In this document: one piece after another, positions 29,574-39,455 of the stretch
Layout: every line of letters begins with the position of its first letter
Numbering within the stretch: the first letter of the stretch is position 1
Source of the DNA: Undibacter mobilis
GTDB lineage: Bacteria; Pseudomonadota; Alphaproteobacteria; Rhizobiales; Xanthobacteraceae
Direction: 5' to 3'
Assembly (NCBI RefSeq): GCF_003367195.1
Contig: NZ_QRGO01000001.1
Coordinates: 1,164,501 to 1,228,500 of the forward strand
DNA length: 64,000 nucleotides
The notes under the pieces: model-generated
What the model was told of the DNA's origin: nothing
What the model saw: only the letters and a program-made list of their open reading frames with translations
Databases searched by the model: none
Program-made: the position numbers and the translations under genes

Positions 29574-30245
29574 ATGAACAAACCAAAAGCTCTCATCGCC
29601 TGGTCGAGCGGCAAGGACTGTGCCTGGGCGCTGCATGAGGCGCGCCAGAGCGGCGACTATGACATTGTCGGCGCGCTGACGACGGTGACGGACAGCTTCC
29701 GGCGCGTGTCCATGCACGGCGTGCGCGAAGAATTGTTGGCGGCGCAGCTTGCGGCCGCCGAACTGCCGTCGGTCACGGTACGCATCCCCTATCCCTGCCC
29801 GAATGACATTTATGAGCGCGAGATGGCCAAAGCGCTGGAGCGTGCGCGGGCCGATGGCGTGACCCATGTCATTTTCGGCGATCTGTTTCTCGCCGACCTG
29901 CGCGCCTATCGCGAGGAGAAGATGAAGTCCGTCGGCATGGCATGCGTGTTTCCGCTGTGGCAGCGGCCGACCCACGCTCTGGCGCGTGCCATGATCGCCG
30001 GTGGCGTCGAAGCACATCTCGCGGTGGTCGATGTGAGCAAGCTCGATGCGTCGTTCGCGGGCCGTCGCTTCGACGATGCGCTGCTCGCCGCCTTGCCTCC
30101 CGACATCGATCCGTGTGGTGAGAACGGCGAGTTTCACTCTTTCGTTGCCGCCGGGCCGATGCTCAGGCGGCGTATCGCCGTGAGCAAAGGCGAGACGGTG
30201 GAGCGGGACGGCTTCGCTTTTGCGGATCTGCTGCCGGCTGCTTAG
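29574..30245 (+). CDS. DPH6-like ATP-dependent ligase (adenine nucleotide alpha hydrolase)
   Basis: A 223-residue ATP-PPase with the PP-loop SSGKD at 11-15 and the C-terminal GENGEFHSF motif of the diphthine-ammonia ligase/DUF71 family. Bacteria do not make diphthamide, so the name reflects homology only; the bacterial substrate is unknown. Its TAG stop overlaps the TAA stop of the convergent pheT gene (30242-30245). Confidence 0.83.
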   Translation: MNKPKALIAWSSGKDCAWALHEARQSGDYDIVGALTTVTDSFRRVSMHGVREELLAAQLAAAELPSVTVRIPYPCPNDIYEREMAKALERARADGVTHVIFGDLFLADLRAYREEKMKSVGMACVFPLWQRPTHALARAMIAGGVEAHLAVVDVSKLDASFAGRRFDDALLAALPPDIDPCGENGEFHSFVAAGPMLRRRIAVSKGETVERDGFAFADLLPAA

Positions 30246-32650
30246 CCGCGCAGCACGCCGCCGGTGCGCTTGGACACGTCCGCGACGATCTTCTGGCCGA
30301 GCGCGTCGATCTCGGCGTCCGTCATGGTTTTGTCGCTGGGCTGAATGGTGACGGCGATCGCCACCGACTTCTTGCCCGGCTCGATCCCCTTGCCTTCATA
30401 GACGTCGAACACGGCGACGCCAGCGATCAGCTTCTTGTCGGCATTCTGCGCGGCGCGCACGATGTCGCCGGCCTTGACCTGGGCATCAACGACAAACGCA
30501 AAATCGCGCTCGACCGGCTGGAACGGCGATAGTTCGAGCAGCGGCTTGGCGCGCGTCGGCTTGGCCTTGGTCGGCGGAATGTTGTCGAGGATGACCTCGT
30601 AGCCGACCAGCGGGCCGTCGATCTTCAGCGCGGTGAGAATCCGCGGATGAATTTCGCCGAAGTGACCGATGACATTTTGCGGGCCTATCTGGATGGTGCC
30701 AGAGCGACCCGGATGAAACCACGCCGGTCCGCCGGGCGCGATCTGCAGCGCCTGCATCGGCGCGCCGGCCGCGGCCAGCGCGGCGAAGGCGTCGGCCTTG
30801 GCGTCGAACACATCGATCGGCTCGGTCTTGCCCGACCAATGACGGCCGGCGCCCGCGGGTTTCGCCAGCGCACGGCGCACGCCGCTCGCGGCGATGAACT
30901 GGTTTTCCGGCTTGTCGCCCTTGAAGATCTGTCCGACCTCGAACAGCGCGACATCGGGATAGCCGCGGTCAGCGTTCTTCTGGGCCGAGGCGATCAGGCC
31001 CGGCAGCAGGCTCGGCCGCATATCGGAGAGTTCGGCCGCAATGGGGTTGGCGAGCGCCAGTTCGGGCTGACCGCCGCCGAACAACTCGGCTTCGCGCTTG
31101 GGCACGAAGGACCACGTCACAGCTTCGACGAGACCACGCGCCGCCAGGGCGCGCTTGGCCTTGCGGGTGCGCAACTGGATCGGCGTGAGAACGGGCTTGC
31201 GCGCATTATCGTCACGCGGGAACGGCGTCGAGGGTACGGCATCAACGCCGGTGATGCGTAGCAACTCCTCAACAATATCGGCACGGTCATGCACATCCGG
31301 TCGCCATGACGGCACTGCGACCTTGAAGCGGTCGCTTGGTCCGGCCACGAAGAAGCCGAGACGCTCCAGCGTGCGCCTGGCTTCGACCACCGGCAGCTTG
31401 ATGCCGACCAGGCGCTCCAGTTCGCTTACCGGGTAATCGATGACGACTTCCTTGGGCTTCGGATTGCCGGCAACGACGATCTCGGACGGCTCACCGCCGC
31501 ACAGATCCATGACCATCTTGGTCGCCAGTTCGAGACCGGGCACCATGAAATTCGGATCGACGCCGCGCTCGAAGCGATACCGCGCGTCGGTGTTGATGCC
31601 GAGCTTGCGGCCTGTCTGCGCGATGTTGAGTTCGTCCCACAGCGCCGATTCGATCAGCACGTCTGTGGTCGACTCGTCGCAGCCCGATTCCTCGCCACCC
31701 ATGATGCCGGCGAGAGATTCGACGGCACGTTCGTCGGCAATCACGCACATGGCGGCGTCGAGTTCATAGGTGCGGCCGTCGAGCGCCAGCAGGGTCTCGC
31801 CATTCTTCGCGCGGCGAACCGTAAGATTGCCCGTCACCTTCCTGGCGTCGAACACATGCAGCGGGCGGCCGCGGTCGAACGTGATGTAGTTGGTGATGTC
31901 GACGAGCGCATTGATCGGACGCAGGCCGATTGCGGTGAGCCGCTTCTGCAGCCATTCCGGTGACGGTCCGTTCTTGACGCCGCGCACCAGACGCAGACCG
32001 AAGCCCGGGCACAGGATCGGGTCTTCGATGGTCACCTTCACTGGGCAGGGAAACTTGCCTTCGACGCGTGCCGGCGTGTTCTCGATGTACTCGCCGATCA
32101 AGGTGGCGCCGAGATCGCGCGCGATGCCGTTGACCGAGGTGCAGTCGGAGCGGTTCGGTGTCAGGTTGATTTCGATCACCGGCTCGGTGAGGCCGAGCAC
32201 CTCGGCAAACGGCTTGCCGATCGGTGCGTCGGCCGGCATTTCGATGATGCCGTCGCTGTCGGCGTTGAAGCCGATTTCCGCGCCGGAGATCATCATGCCT
32301 TGCGATTCAACGCCGCGAATTTTGCCAACGGAAAGCGTAATGTCCTTCGCCGGGATGTAGGTGCCGGGCAGGCCGAGTACGGTCTTGAGACCCGCGCGCG
32401 CATTCGGCGCGCCGCAGACGATCTGCAGCGGCGTGCCGCTGCCGTTATCGACCTTGCAGACGCGCAAGCGGTCGGCGTTCGGATGTTGCACGGCTTCGAG
32501 GATCTGTACGACCTTGAACGGCTCGTATTCCTTGGTCTTGTCTTCGACATGCTCGACCTCGAGCCCGATCATGGTGAGCTTGTCGACGATCTCGTCGAGC
32601 GAGGCCGTGGTGGTGAAGTGATCCTTCAGCCAGGAGAGGGTGAATTTCAC
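30242..32650 (-). CDS. pheT: Phenylalanine-tRNA ligase beta subunit
   Basis: An 802-residue PheT of usual length. It has an N-terminal tRNA-binding (EMAP-like) domain (about 40-150), B3/B4 editing domain, B5 and the catalytic-like domain, and a C-terminal FDX-ACB domain (about 705-800, [22 protein letters not shown]). It forms the alpha2-beta2 enzyme with PheS. The ATGA overlap with the end of pheS couples their translation. Confidence 0.97.
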   Translation of the reverse strand: MKFTLSWLKDHFTTTASLDEIVDKLTMIGLEVEHVEDKTKEYEPFKVVQILEAVQHPNADRLRVCKVDNGSGTPLQIVCGAPNARAGLKTVLGLPGTYIPAKDITLSVGKIRGVESQGMMISGAEIGFNADSDGIIEMPADAPIGKPFAEVLGLTEPVIEINLTPNRSDCTSVNGIARDLGATLIGEYIENTPARVEGKFPCPVKVTIEDPILCPGFGLRLVRGVKNGPSPEWLQKRLTAIGLRPINALVDITNYITFDRGRPLHVFDARKVTGNLTVRRAKNGETLLALDGRTYELDAAMCVIADERAVESLAGIMGGEESGCDESTTDVLIESALWDELNIAQTGRKLGINTDARYRFERGVDPNFMVPGLELATKMVMDLCGGEPSEIVVAGNPKPKEVVIDYPVSELERLVGIKLPVVEARRTLERLGFFVAGPSDRFKVAVPSWRPDVHDRADIVEELLRITGVDAVPSTPFPRDDNARKPVLTPIQLRTRKAKRALAARGLVEAVTWSFVPKREAELFGGGQPELALANPIAAELSDMRPSLLPGLIASAQKNADRGYPDVALFEVGQIFKGDKPENQFIAASGVRRALAKPAGAGRHWSGKTEPIDVFDAKADAFAALAAAGAPMQALQIAPGGPAWFHPGRSGTIQIGPQNVIGHFGEIHPRILTALKIDGPLVGYEVILDNIPPTKAKPTRAKPLLELSPFQPVERDFAFVVDAQVKAGDIVRAAQNADKKLIAGVAVFDVYEGKGIEPGKKSVAIAVTIQPSDKTMTDAEIDALGQKIVADVSKRTGGVLRG

Positions 32651-33729
32651 GACGAAAGCCCTCCCGCGAGCGTCGGGAAGTCGAGCGGGCGAAAGCCGTA
32701 GTGATTGAGCCAGCGCACGTCGGCCTCGAAGAAGGCGCGCAGATCATTGATGCCGTATTTCAGCATGGCGATGCGATCGATGCCCATGCCCCAGGCGAAG
32801 CCCTGGTACTCGTCGGGATCGAGGCCGCAATTGCGCAGCACATTCGGGTGCACCATGCCGCAGCCGAGAATCTCCAGCCAGTCATTGCCTTCGCCGAAGC
32901 GAATTTCGCCTTTGTCGCGGCGGCACTGGATATCGACTTCCATCGACGGTTCGGTGAATGGAAAGAATGACGGCCGGAAGCGCATCTTGACGTTGTCGAC
33001 TTCGAAGAACGCCTTGCAAAATTCCTCGAGAATCCACTTGAGGTGACCGAGATGCGAGCCCTTGTCGATGACGAGGCCCTCGACCTGGTGGAACATCGGC
33101 GTATGCGTCTGGTCCGAATCGGAGCGATAGGTGCGCCCCGGGCAGATGACGCGGATCGGCGGCTTGTTGGCCAGCATTGTACGCACCTGCACCGGCGACG
33201 TATGCGTGCGCAGCAGCAGCCGCGAACCGTCGGGCTTCGGCGGGAAATAGAACGTGTCGTGCATTTCCCGGGCCGGGTGGCCTTCGGGAAAATTCAGTTT
33301 GGTGAAGTTGTAGTCGTCGGTCTCGATATCCGGACCTTCGGCGACGGCGAACCCCATATCGGCGAAAATCGCGGTGAGTTCGTCGATCACCTGGCTGATC
33401 GGATGCACGCGGCCGGCTTCGGCCTGCGCTTCGCGGACCGGCAGCGTGACGTCGACGGTCTCGGAGGCGAGACGCGCGTCGAGCGCGGCGGCGGCGAGGC
33501 TTTCCCTGGCGGCTGCGATCGCGGCGCCGACCTTGTCCTTGAGCCCGTTGATAGCCGGGCCCTTCTCCTTACGCTCGTCCGGCGTCATGGCGCCGAGCGT
33601 TTTCAGGAGCGCCGACACCGAGCCGCTTTTGCCGAGCGCGGCGACGCGGACGGCTTCGAGCGCCGCTTCATCCTTGGCAGCGCCGATGGCGGTGAGAAGT
33701 TCGGATTCAAGCTTGGCGATGTCGGACAT
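32647..33729 (-). CDS. pheS: Phenylalanine-tRNA ligase alpha subunit
   Basis: A 360-residue PheS: N-terminal coiled coil (about 1-90) then the class II aminoacyl-tRNA synthetase core with [30 protein letters not shown], [30 protein letters not shown] (motif 2) and [17 protein letters not shown] (motif 3). ATG 33729 is preferred over upstream codons because MSDIAKLE is the conserved start. Between it and rplT lie two facing palindromes. Confidence 0.96.
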   Translation of the reverse strand: MSDIAKLESELLTAIGAAKDEAALEAVRVAALGKSGSVSALLKTLGAMTPDERKEKGPAINGLKDKVGAAIAAARESLAAAALDARLASETVDVTLPVREAQAEAGRVHPISQVIDELTAIFADMGFAVAEGPDIETDDYNFTKLNFPEGHPAREMHDTFYFPPKPDGSRLLLRTHTSPVQVRTMLANKPPIRVICPGRTYRSDSDQTHTPMFHQVEGLVIDKGSHLGHLKWILEEFCKAFFEVDNVKMRFRPSFFPFTEPSMEVDIQCRRDKGEIRFGEGNDWLEILGCGMVHPNVLRNCGLDPDEYQGFAWGMGIDRIAMLKYGINDLRAFFEADVRWLNHYGFRPLDFPTLAGGLSS

Positions 33730-33745
33730 GAAAACCCCATGCACC

Positions 33746-33777
33746 GTCATCATCCGCGAAAGCGGACGATCCAGTAA
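33746..33777 (+). repeat. Palindromic intergenic repeat, copy A
   Basis: GTCATCATCCGC...GCGGACGATCCAGTAAC: stem TCCGC/GCGGA with a GAAA tetraloop, ending in CCAGTAAC. A related copy lies 30 bp away in inverse orientation. The form (GTC, GC-rich hairpin, CAGTAAC end) resembles the short dispersed palindromes common in Bradyrhizobium-type genomes. Confidence 0.55.
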
Positions 33778-33807
33778 CCCCCGCGCACGCGATTGATTGA
33801 AAGCCGG

Positions 33808-33845
33808 TGGTTACTGAGTCCCCCGCTGTCGCGGGGGACGACACC
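33808..33845 (-). repeat. Palindromic intergenic repeat, copy B (inverted)
   Basis: On the minus strand it reads GTCGTCCCCCGC...GGGGGACTCAGTAACC, with a perfect 9-bp stem (33818-33839). It mirrors copy A across 30 bp, so the two repeats face each other between rplT and pheS. The stem may also terminate transcription coming from rplT. Confidence 0.55.
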
Positions 33846-33855
33846 TTGTGGCTAT

Positions 33856-34236
33856 TTAAGCGGTCGCCGCTTCGGCCTGCGCCGGCAGCGCGGCCTTCAC
33901 CTTCTCGACGATGGCCGCAAAGGCCGCCGGCTCGTTGATCGCGAGATCAGACAGAACCTTGCGGTCGAGATTGAGGCCGGACTTGGTGAGACCGTCGATG
34001 AAGCGCGAATAGTTCAGGCCGAACGGACGCACAGCGGCGTTGAGGCGCTGGATCCAGAGCGCGCGGAACGTACGCTTCTTGCGCTTGCGATCGCGGAACG
34101 CGTACTGGCCGGCCTTCTCCACCGCCTGCTTGGCGATGCGGATGGTGTTCTTGCGGCGGCCGTAAAAGCCTTTCGCGGCCTTGTAGACTTTCTTGTGCTT
34201 GGCGTGAGCGGTGACGCCACGTTTAACGCGGGCCAT
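33856..34236 (-). CDS. rplT: 50S ribosomal protein L20
   Basis: A 126-residue L20, typically about 119. [54 protein letters not shown] sequence is highly conserved. A short Ala/Glu-rich tail (QAEAATA) is added. It binds 23S rRNA early in 50S assembly and in many bacteria represses its own operon. It lies 59 bp after rpmI on the same strand. Confidence 0.98.
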   Translation of the reverse strand: MARVKRGVTAHAKHKKVYKAAKGFYGRRKNTIRIAKQAVEKAGQYAFRDRKRKKRTFRALWIQRLNAAVRPFGLNYSRFIDGLTKSGLNLDRKVLSDLAINEPAAFAAIVEKVKAALPAQAEAATA

Positions 34237-34295
34237 GGGGAAACTCCTTCAGCTAATCTGGCAAACGGTTGGGTCAGGCGATCGGGAAATACGGT

Positions 34296-34496
34296 TCAGC
34301 CGTTGGGCAGAAAGTATTTCTTGATGTTGTCGCCGTCGGTCTTGAACAGCACAGCGGTGCCGCGATGCTCGCGGATCTGCTTGGTGGTGCGCTTGATCAT
34401 GCCGTGACGTTTGCCGGACTGCTGGAATTTCACCTTGCCGGTCGCGGTGATTTTGAAGCGCTTTTTAGCGCCCGATTTGGTCTTCAGCTTGGGCAT
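34296..34496 (-). CDS. rpmI: 50S ribosomal protein L35
   Basis: A 66-residue L35 of normal size, beginning [15 protein letters not shown] and containing [18 protein letters not shown] lies upstream of the ATG. It forms an operon with rplT, and perhaps pheS-pheT. Unlike in E. coli, infC is not directly upstream: an opposite-strand gene intervenes. Confidence 0.98.
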   Translation of the reverse strand: MPKLKTKSGAKKRFKITATGKVKFQQSGKRHGMIKRTTKQIREHRGTAVLFKTDGDNIKKYFLPNG

Positions 34497-34852
34497 TTTG
34501 CTCTCCTGAAGGCCTGTGACTGGGTCACGGCCAAAATTCAGCCGAAGGCGAAAAGCCTCTGGCCGGTGCTCGGAATTGAGCGGGTATCGCCGCCACGGCA
34601 GCCCTTGTCGGCCGGTCGGCGAGAGCGCGGTGTATGCCAGAGCCGGGAAGAATTATCAACAGCCGCCGCCACGACGCGGTTCCGAGCGGTTAAATGCGAC
34701 AAAAGTGCCAAAAATACAAGTAAATCAGAAGCTTATGGAGCCCAGCTGGCCTCGGCAACCGCTGGCACCCCGGCGCGTTACCGCCGGGGCGCGAAAGCTC
34801 CGTGCCATTGTCAGTTTCGGTGGGCGAAAGGCCCCTTTTTGGGAGATATGGC
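34497..34852. other. 356-bp intergenic region with no recognised gene
   Basis: It separates rpmI from the divergent small secreted-protein gene and must hold promoters for both. A more AT-rich patch lies near 34695-34735. I see no convincing RNA gene or repeat here; open frames in it lack family similarity. Confidence 0.5.
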
Positions 34853-35245
34853 GTGACCCACTCAAAAATGGCGGCTTCGTTCGGCCCGGCCGGTTTCCCG
34901 GCTGCCGCGGCACTCGTCTGCGGCTGGTTGCTGGCGGCGCCGGCCCACGCTGCGCCGCATGACGGGCGCTGGAGCGTGGTCGTGATCACCGAGAAGGGCA
35001 GTTGCGACCAGGCGTATCGCTATGAGGTCGCTGTCAATGACGGCAAGGTGGAATATGTCGGTCGTGAGCAGGTGAATTTTTCCGGCACCGTCGGGGCCGG
35101 CGGTGCGGTCAAAGTGAATATCCGTCTAGGCGAGCAGGGCGCGACCGGCTCCGGCAAATTGTCCGGCAGCAATGGCGCCGGCACCTGGCAAGGCACCGGC
35201 AACAGCGGCAGTTGCGCCGGCCGCTGGGAAGCCGAACGTCGCTAG
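34853..35245 (+). CDS. Small exported protein of unknown function
   Basis: 130 residues from GTG 34853, which has GGGAG 6-7 nt upstream; ATG 34868 is an alternative. A signal peptide ends near APAHA (about residue 34). The mature part is a small beta-rich domain: HDGRWSVVVITEKGSCDQAYRYEVAVNDGKVEYVG, then a Gly-rich GTVGAGGAVKVNI and a C-terminal GNSGSCAGRWEAERR. Two Cys residues could form a disulfide. Similar small exported proteins are seen in rhizobia without known function. It separates infC from rpmI on the opposite strand. Confidence 0.65.
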   Translation: MTHSKMAASFGPAGFPAAAALVCGWLLAAPAHAAPHDGRWSVVVITEKGSCDQAYRYEVAVNDGKVEYVGREQVNFSGTVGAGGAVKVNIRLGEQGATGSGKLSGSNGAGTWQGTGNSGSCAGRWEAERR

Positions 35246-35267
35246 TCCGCAGACGGCCTGAAACGCA

Positions 35268-35293
35268 AAACGCGCCGGTTTCCCGGCGCGTTT
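35268..35293. terminator. Bidirectional terminator between convergent genes
   Basis: AAACGCGCCGG and CCGGCGCGTTT form a perfect 11-bp stem with a 4-nt loop. A-rich sequence on the left and TTTGTCATTT on the right let it work for both the secreted-protein gene and infC. Confidence 0.8.
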
Positions 35294-35317
35294 GTCATTT
35301 GAGGTCGAGAACCAAAA

Positions 35318-35857
35318 TCAGCGCGGCGCCAGCAGCATGACCATCTGGCGGCCTTCGAAGCGCGGTTCCGACTCGACCTTGGAAATCTTGTCGGTGTCTT
35401 CCTTCACCCGCTGCAGCAGCTTGTAGCCGAGTTCCTGGTGCGCCATTTCGCGGCCGCGGAAACGCAAGGTGATCTTGACCTTGTCGCCTTCCTCGAAGAA
35501 CCGCTGCATCGAGCGCATCTTCACCTGGTAATCGTGATCGTCGATCATCGGGCGGAGCTTGATCTCCTTGATCTCGACGACCTTCTGCTTCTTGCGGGCT
35601 TCCGCGGCCTTTTTCTGCGCCTGGAATTTGTACTTGCCGTAATCCAGGATCTTGGCGACGGGAGGCGTGGAATTCGGGGCGATCTCGACGAGGTCAAGAC
35701 CGGCCGCCTGGGCGAGCCCGATGGCGGTTTCAGTGGCGACGACACCCTTGTTGTCGCCAGTGGCATCGATCAACTGAACCTCGCGGGAGCGGATCTCTTC
35801 GTTGACGCGCGGACCATCCTTTGGGGCGGGCATCGCGGCTTTCATCGGACGACGAAT
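35318..35857 (-). CDS. infC: Translation initiation factor IF-3 (AUU start)
   Basis: A 179-residue IF3: N-domain with [22 protein letters not shown], linker, and C-domain with [17 protein letters not shown] and [20 protein letters not shown] sequence. The proposed start is ATT at 35857 (I-R-R-P-M-K-A): GAGGAG lies 9 nt before it, whereas the first ATG at 35845 would be 21 nt from that site. ATT gives the same length class as E. coli IF3 (180), which also uses AUU to let IF3 repress its own synthesis. The conserved RRP segment ahead of the ATG also supports it. Confidence 0.93.
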   Translation of the reverse strand: MRRPMKAAMPAPKDGPRVNEEIRSREVQLIDATGDNKGVVATETAIGLAQAAGLDLVEIAPNSTPPVAKILDYGKYKFQAQKKAAEARKKQKVVEIKEIKLRPMIDDHDYQVKMRSMQRFFEEGDKVKITLRFRGREMAHQELGYKLLQRVKEDTDKISKVESEPRFEGRQMVMLLAPR

Positions 35858-35969
35858 GGCACTTCTCTCCTCTGTTGTTGAAACGGTAGGCGACTATAGC
35901 ATCGGGCGCTTTTCGAGTCCAAAAGGCCGAGCCGCCGCTATTTGAAGATCGGTATAAAGTCGCGATAAG

Positions 35970-37259
35970 TCAACGCGGTTCCCGCCGGCTTTTTGGCTGC
36001 CCGCCGGCCAGTCCCCGGTAGAGCGCGAGCATGCGCCCGGCGGCCATCGACGCATCGAAATGGTCGATTACCCAGGCGCGGCCGCGCCGGCCCATGGCTG
36101 CACGGGCCTGCTCCGGCGTGGACATCAGCCGGAACACGGCGGCGGCCAGTGCCTCGGGGTCGCCAGCGGGGCAGCGGATACCGGTCGCCCGGTTGTCCGG
36201 CACCGCCGGCGCGGTCAGGACGACATCGGGGCCGGCGGCGAGATCGGATACGATCACCGGGCGGGCCATGGCCTGGGCCTCGAGCAGGGCGCGCTGCACG
36301 CCCTCGAGCTGGACTGCCGCCGAGATGACCACCGACGCGGCAGCATAGGCGGCCGGCATGTCGCGCACCGGCGCCGCCATGCGGACGAAATCCATCAGGC
36401 CGTGGGCCACGACCAGATCCCAGAGTTCGCCGGTGTAGGCGGTATTGCCGCGATCCTCGCCGACGAAGACGCAGACGAAATCGGTGAGGCCGCGGTCCTT
36501 CAGCGCCTTGATCGCCTCGACCACAACGTGATGGCCTTTGCGGCGGACGAGGCGGCCTGTCACCATGAATACCTTCGTCTCCGGTTCAACCCCGAAGGCA
36601 CGGCGGATCGCGCTCACGCGCTCCCACGTCACCGCGGCGGGATCGAACGCCGCAAAGTCGATGCTGATCGGCACCACGGCGAGGCGCTGCCATGGCGTGC
36701 CGTAACGCTCGTGCACCAGCTCGGCGATGTCGTCGCAAGTGGCGATGACGCGGTCGCCGCGCGCCATCACGCCGTTATAGAAACGCTTGAGCGGATTGTT
36801 TTCGCTGAAGCCCTTGGTCCAGCCGGTGACGAAGGCAATGCCGCGGCGCCGGGCGGCCAGCGCCGCGCTCCACGCCCCGGCACGGCCCAGCGCATGAATG
36901 ACGTCGCAGTCGCGGCGGCGCGCGATGCGCATCAGCGTCACCGCGTTGCGCAGCATCACGAATGGATTCTTGCTGGCGACATCGAGGGCGACGAACTCAC
37001 CGCCGAGTTTGATGACGTCGCCGATCAAGCGACCCGAACGCGCCGCGACGATGGCATGATGGCCGGCGGATTTAAGAATACGCACCAGCTCGACCGCGCC
37101 GTATTCGGCGGAGCCTTCGTCGAGGGTTGGCACCACGATCAGGACGGTGATCGGCTTGGCGGCAGTCTGGTTTGAATTGGCCGGCGCCGGCGGATCGAGC
37201 GCGTCCGGCAACTGCGGCGCAGGGGACGCTGGAATTCTCGATGGTCCGGTGGAAGCCAT
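35970..37259 (-). CDS. Glycosyltransferase family 4 protein (first of pair)
   Basis: A 429-residue GT-B glycosyltransferase. The N-terminal half has VPTLDEGSAEYGAVELVRILKSAGHHAIV, and the C-terminal half MVTGRLVRRKGHHVVVEA and the donor-binding E-x7-E (EGVQRALLE). The first about 40 residues are a Pro/Ala-rich extension. It is 33 bp downstream of a second, related glycosyltransferase on the same strand; both probably add sugars to the same envelope glycan. Donor and acceptor are unknown. Confidence 0.85.
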   Translation of the reverse strand: MASTGPSRIPASPAPQLPDALDPPAPANSNQTAAKPITVLIVVPTLDEGSAEYGAVELVRILKSAGHHAIVAARSGRLIGDVIKLGGEFVALDVASKNPFVMLRNAVTLMRIARRRDCDVIHALGRAGAWSAALAARRRGIAFVTGWTKGFSENNPLKRFYNGVMARGDRVIATCDDIAELVHERYGTPWQRLAVVPISIDFAAFDPAAVTWERVSAIRRAFGVEPETKVFMVTGRLVRRKGHHVVVEAIKALKDRGLTDFVCVFVGEDRGNTAYTGELWDLVVAHGLMDFVRMAAPVRDMPAAYAAASVVISAAVQLEGVQRALLEAQAMARPVIVSDLAAGPDVVLTAPAVPDNRATGIRCPAGDPEALAAAVFRLMSTPEQARAAMGRRGRAWVIDHFDASMAAGRMLALYRGLAGGQPKSRREPR

Positions 37260-37292
37260 GAAGCCTTTGCCGAAGCGAGAGGGAATGGATCG

Positions 37293-38567
37293 TCAGCGGT
37301 CGCGCGCCAGCAGCGATGTGTAGACACCGCGTATGGCCTCGGCGACGCTGGAGGGAGAGAACATGAATTCGGCGAACTGCCGCGCGCGGGCGCCGAGCGC
37401 CTCGGCGGTGGTGGCATCCAGCGCCAGCGCCGCGATCGTCGCGCGCGCCAATTCGTTGGCATTGCCGGGCCGCACGATCCAGCCGGTGCGCAAGTCCTCG
37501 CGCATGCGCGGCGGCGCCAGCACGTTTTCCGGCAGCGCTCCCACGGTGGTGGTGACGACGGGGCGGCCCATGGCCTGCGCTTCGGCAGCGGCGCGGCCGG
37601 TGAGCGGCGCCTCCAGTGACGGCACCACAACGACATCAGCGGCGGCCAGTGCCGTGCGCATGTCCATGCAGTGACCGACGATGCGCACCAGCGTATCGAT
37701 GCCGTGCTCGCGCGCGCGCGTGGCCAGCGCGTGGCGATAGGCGGGATTGCTGCGGTCGTCGCCGACGAAGACGAAGCCGACGTTGCGGCTGCCGTTCGCC
37801 ACCATCAGCCGCGCCGCGTCGATCATCACCATCTGGCCGTTCCACGGCGCGACGCGACCGGACACCAGCACGACCCGCATGTGCGGCAGCAAACCCCAGG
37901 TGCGGCGCATCGCGGCAATGCGATCGCTATTGACGAGAGTCGGCGACAAAGCCTCGGTGTCGACCGCGCGCGGGATGACGGTGATGCGGTCGGCTGGAAT
38001 ACGGTAGCGCTCGATCATCGCACGCGACACGTAGCTGGACGGCGCGATGACGCGATCGCCCAGCGCCAGCGGCCGCTGCAGGAAAGTTTGCAGCGAGGAG
38101 TTGGCGGGCAGCCGGTCGGGAAAGGACGTCACGGTATAAACCGGCTGCCGCGCGGTGGCGGCCAGCGCGCTGCGCGCGGCGGCGGCGCAATGCGCGTGCA
38201 TGATGTCGATGCGTTCGCCGGCGATGAGGTGCTGCAGATGGCGCGTATTGCTGGTTACGCGCAGCGGATTGATCGTATCGGTGGTCATCGGCAGCCATTC
38301 GCCGCCGAAGGCGCGCAATTCACCGACCAGCGGGCCATCGCCGCCGGCCACGATGGCGCGGGCGCCGGCCTTGAGCAGCGTCAGTGCAATCTCGACGGCG
38401 GCCTGGCCAACGGCGTCGTCGCCGAGCGACGGGACCATTTGCAGGATGGTGGCGCCAGCAAGCGAGCGCGGGCGATCCTGCCGCGGCTGCGGAACGGGCT
38501 GCGGCCCCTTGCGTTGCGGGGCCAGTTGCGGCGAAAACTGAATGGCCAAGCGGTCTCTCACCCTCAA
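37293..38567 (-). CDS. Glycosyltransferase family 4 protein (second of pair)
   Basis: A 424-residue GT-B enzyme: QMVPSLGDDAVGQAAVEIALTLLKAGARAIV at the N-half and VLVSGRVAPWNGQMVMIDAARL with EAPLTGRAAAEAQAMGRPVV at the C-half. The E-x7-E of the partner gene is altered here (nine residues between the Glu pair). A basic, Pro/Gln-rich N-terminus (1-38) has no counterpart in the family. First gene of the two-gene unit; divergent from the hydrolase gene 27 bp away. The pair looks like an ancient duplication. Confidence 0.85.
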   Translation of the reverse strand: MRVRDRLAIQFSPQLAPQRKGPQPVPQPRQDRPRSLAGATILQMVPSLGDDAVGQAAVEIALTLLKAGARAIVAGGDGPLVGELRAFGGEWLPMTTDTINPLRVTSNTRHLQHLIAGERIDIMHAHCAAAARSALAATARQPVYTVTSFPDRLPANSSLQTFLQRPLALGDRVIAPSSYVSRAMIERYRIPADRITVIPRAVDTEALSPTLVNSDRIAAMRRTWGLLPHMRVVLVSGRVAPWNGQMVMIDAARLMVANGSRNVGFVFVGDDRSNPAYRHALATRAREHGIDTLVRIVGHCMDMRTALAAADVVVVPSLEAPLTGRAAAEAQAMGRPVVTTTVGALPENVLAPPRMREDLRTGWIVRPGNANELARATIAALALDATTAEALGARARQFAEFMFSPSSVAEAIRGVYTSLLARDR

Positions 38568-38594
38568 CCGGTCTGTTCGCCCTCAAAGAGAATC

Positions 38595-39374
38595 ATGAGC
38601 GAAATCCCAGTCACGAATCTGGCGGTCGAATCGCCTCACAGGACCATTGCCGTGCGCGCGCGCGAGAGCAAGGGGCAAGGCCATGAGAGGCCGGGCCTGG
38701 TCTGGCTCGGCGGTTTCAAATCGGACATGAAAGGCACCAAGGCGGTCGCGCTGGACGCCTGGGCGGAGGCCGAGGGCCGCGCCTGCCTGCGCTTCGACTA
38801 TTCGGGCCATGGCGAATCGGGCGGCCGGTTCGAGGACGGCACCATCGGCCAGTGGCTCGAGGAGAGCCTTGCGGTGGTGACCCGTTACGCCAAGGGCCCG
38901 CAGGTGCTGATCGGCTCGTCGATGGGCGGCTGGATCGCGCTTTTGTTGGCGGCGAAGCTGCGCAAGTTAGCCGACGCGCCGCAGCTTGCCGGCATGGTGT
39001 TGATCGCGCCGGCGGTGGACTTCACCGAAGCGCTGATGTGGCAGGCCTTCAGCGACGACATCAAACGCGAGATCGAGACCAAAGGTTTCTGGACGCGGCC
39101 GTCGGAATACGACCCGGTCGGCTATCCGATTACCAGGGCGCTGATCGAGGACGGTCGCAAGCATCTGATGATGGGCGGCATGATCGAACCCGGTTGTCCG
39201 GTTCACATCCTGCAGGGCGTACAGGACCCGGACGTGCCGTGGCGTCACGCCGTCGAGCTGGTGTCGCGCATCGCGCGCGAGGACGTGGTGCTGACATTGA
39301 TCAAGGACGGCGACCATCGCCTGTCGCGGCCGGAAGATCTGGAGCGGCTGATGAATGCGGTGGCGGAGTTCTAG
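38595..39374 (+). CDS. Alpha/beta hydrolase (ABHD10-like serine hydrolase)
   Basis: 259 residues from ATG 38595; the frame is open far upstream, but that part overlaps the glycosyltransferase gene on the other strand and is a shadow. The nucleophile is Ser109 in the elbow GSSMGG (107-112); LRFDYSGHGES carries the oxyanion region, and DPDVPWRHA and KDGDHRLS carry the likely acid and His. Related proteins are thioesterases/carboxylesterases. The substrate is unknown. Confidence 0.85.
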   Translation: MSEIPVTNLAVESPHRTIAVRARESKGQGHERPGLVWLGGFKSDMKGTKAVALDAWAEAEGRACLRFDYSGHGESGGRFEDGTIGQWLEESLAVVTRYAKGPQVLIGSSMGGWIALLLAAKLRKLADAPQLAGMVLIAPAVDFTEALMWQAFSDDIKREIETKGFWTRPSEYDPVGYPITRALIEDGRKHLMMGGMIEPGCPVHILQGVQDPDVPWRHAVELVSRIAREDVVLTLIKDGDHRLSRPEDLERLMNAVAEF

Positions 39375-39382
39375 AAATCTTG

Positions 39383-39427
39383 CCCCGGATGCGGCGCCGC
39401 ACGAAGTGATGCGACGCAGATCCGGGG
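39383..39427. terminator. Hairpin between hydrolase gene and queG
   Basis: CCCCGGAT and ATCCGGGG pair perfectly; inner GCG/CGC segments extend the structure around GCAC. Convergent genes on both sides suggest a shared terminator. Confidence 0.5.
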
Positions 39428-39455
39428 TCGCCAAAAAACACGGTGCTTGCAAGCA

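Noticed and set aside
34695..34710. Sigma-54-like promoter on the minus strand (TGGCAC-N5-TCGCA)
   Set aside because: The -12 element needs TTGC and has TCGC; rpmI is not a plausible sigma-54 target.
37671..38594. Long plus-strand open frame in front of the alpha/beta hydrolase
   Set aside because: It is antisense to a clear glycosyltransferase gene, has Arg/His/Asp-rich shadow composition, and the hydrolase has a good ATG at 38595.
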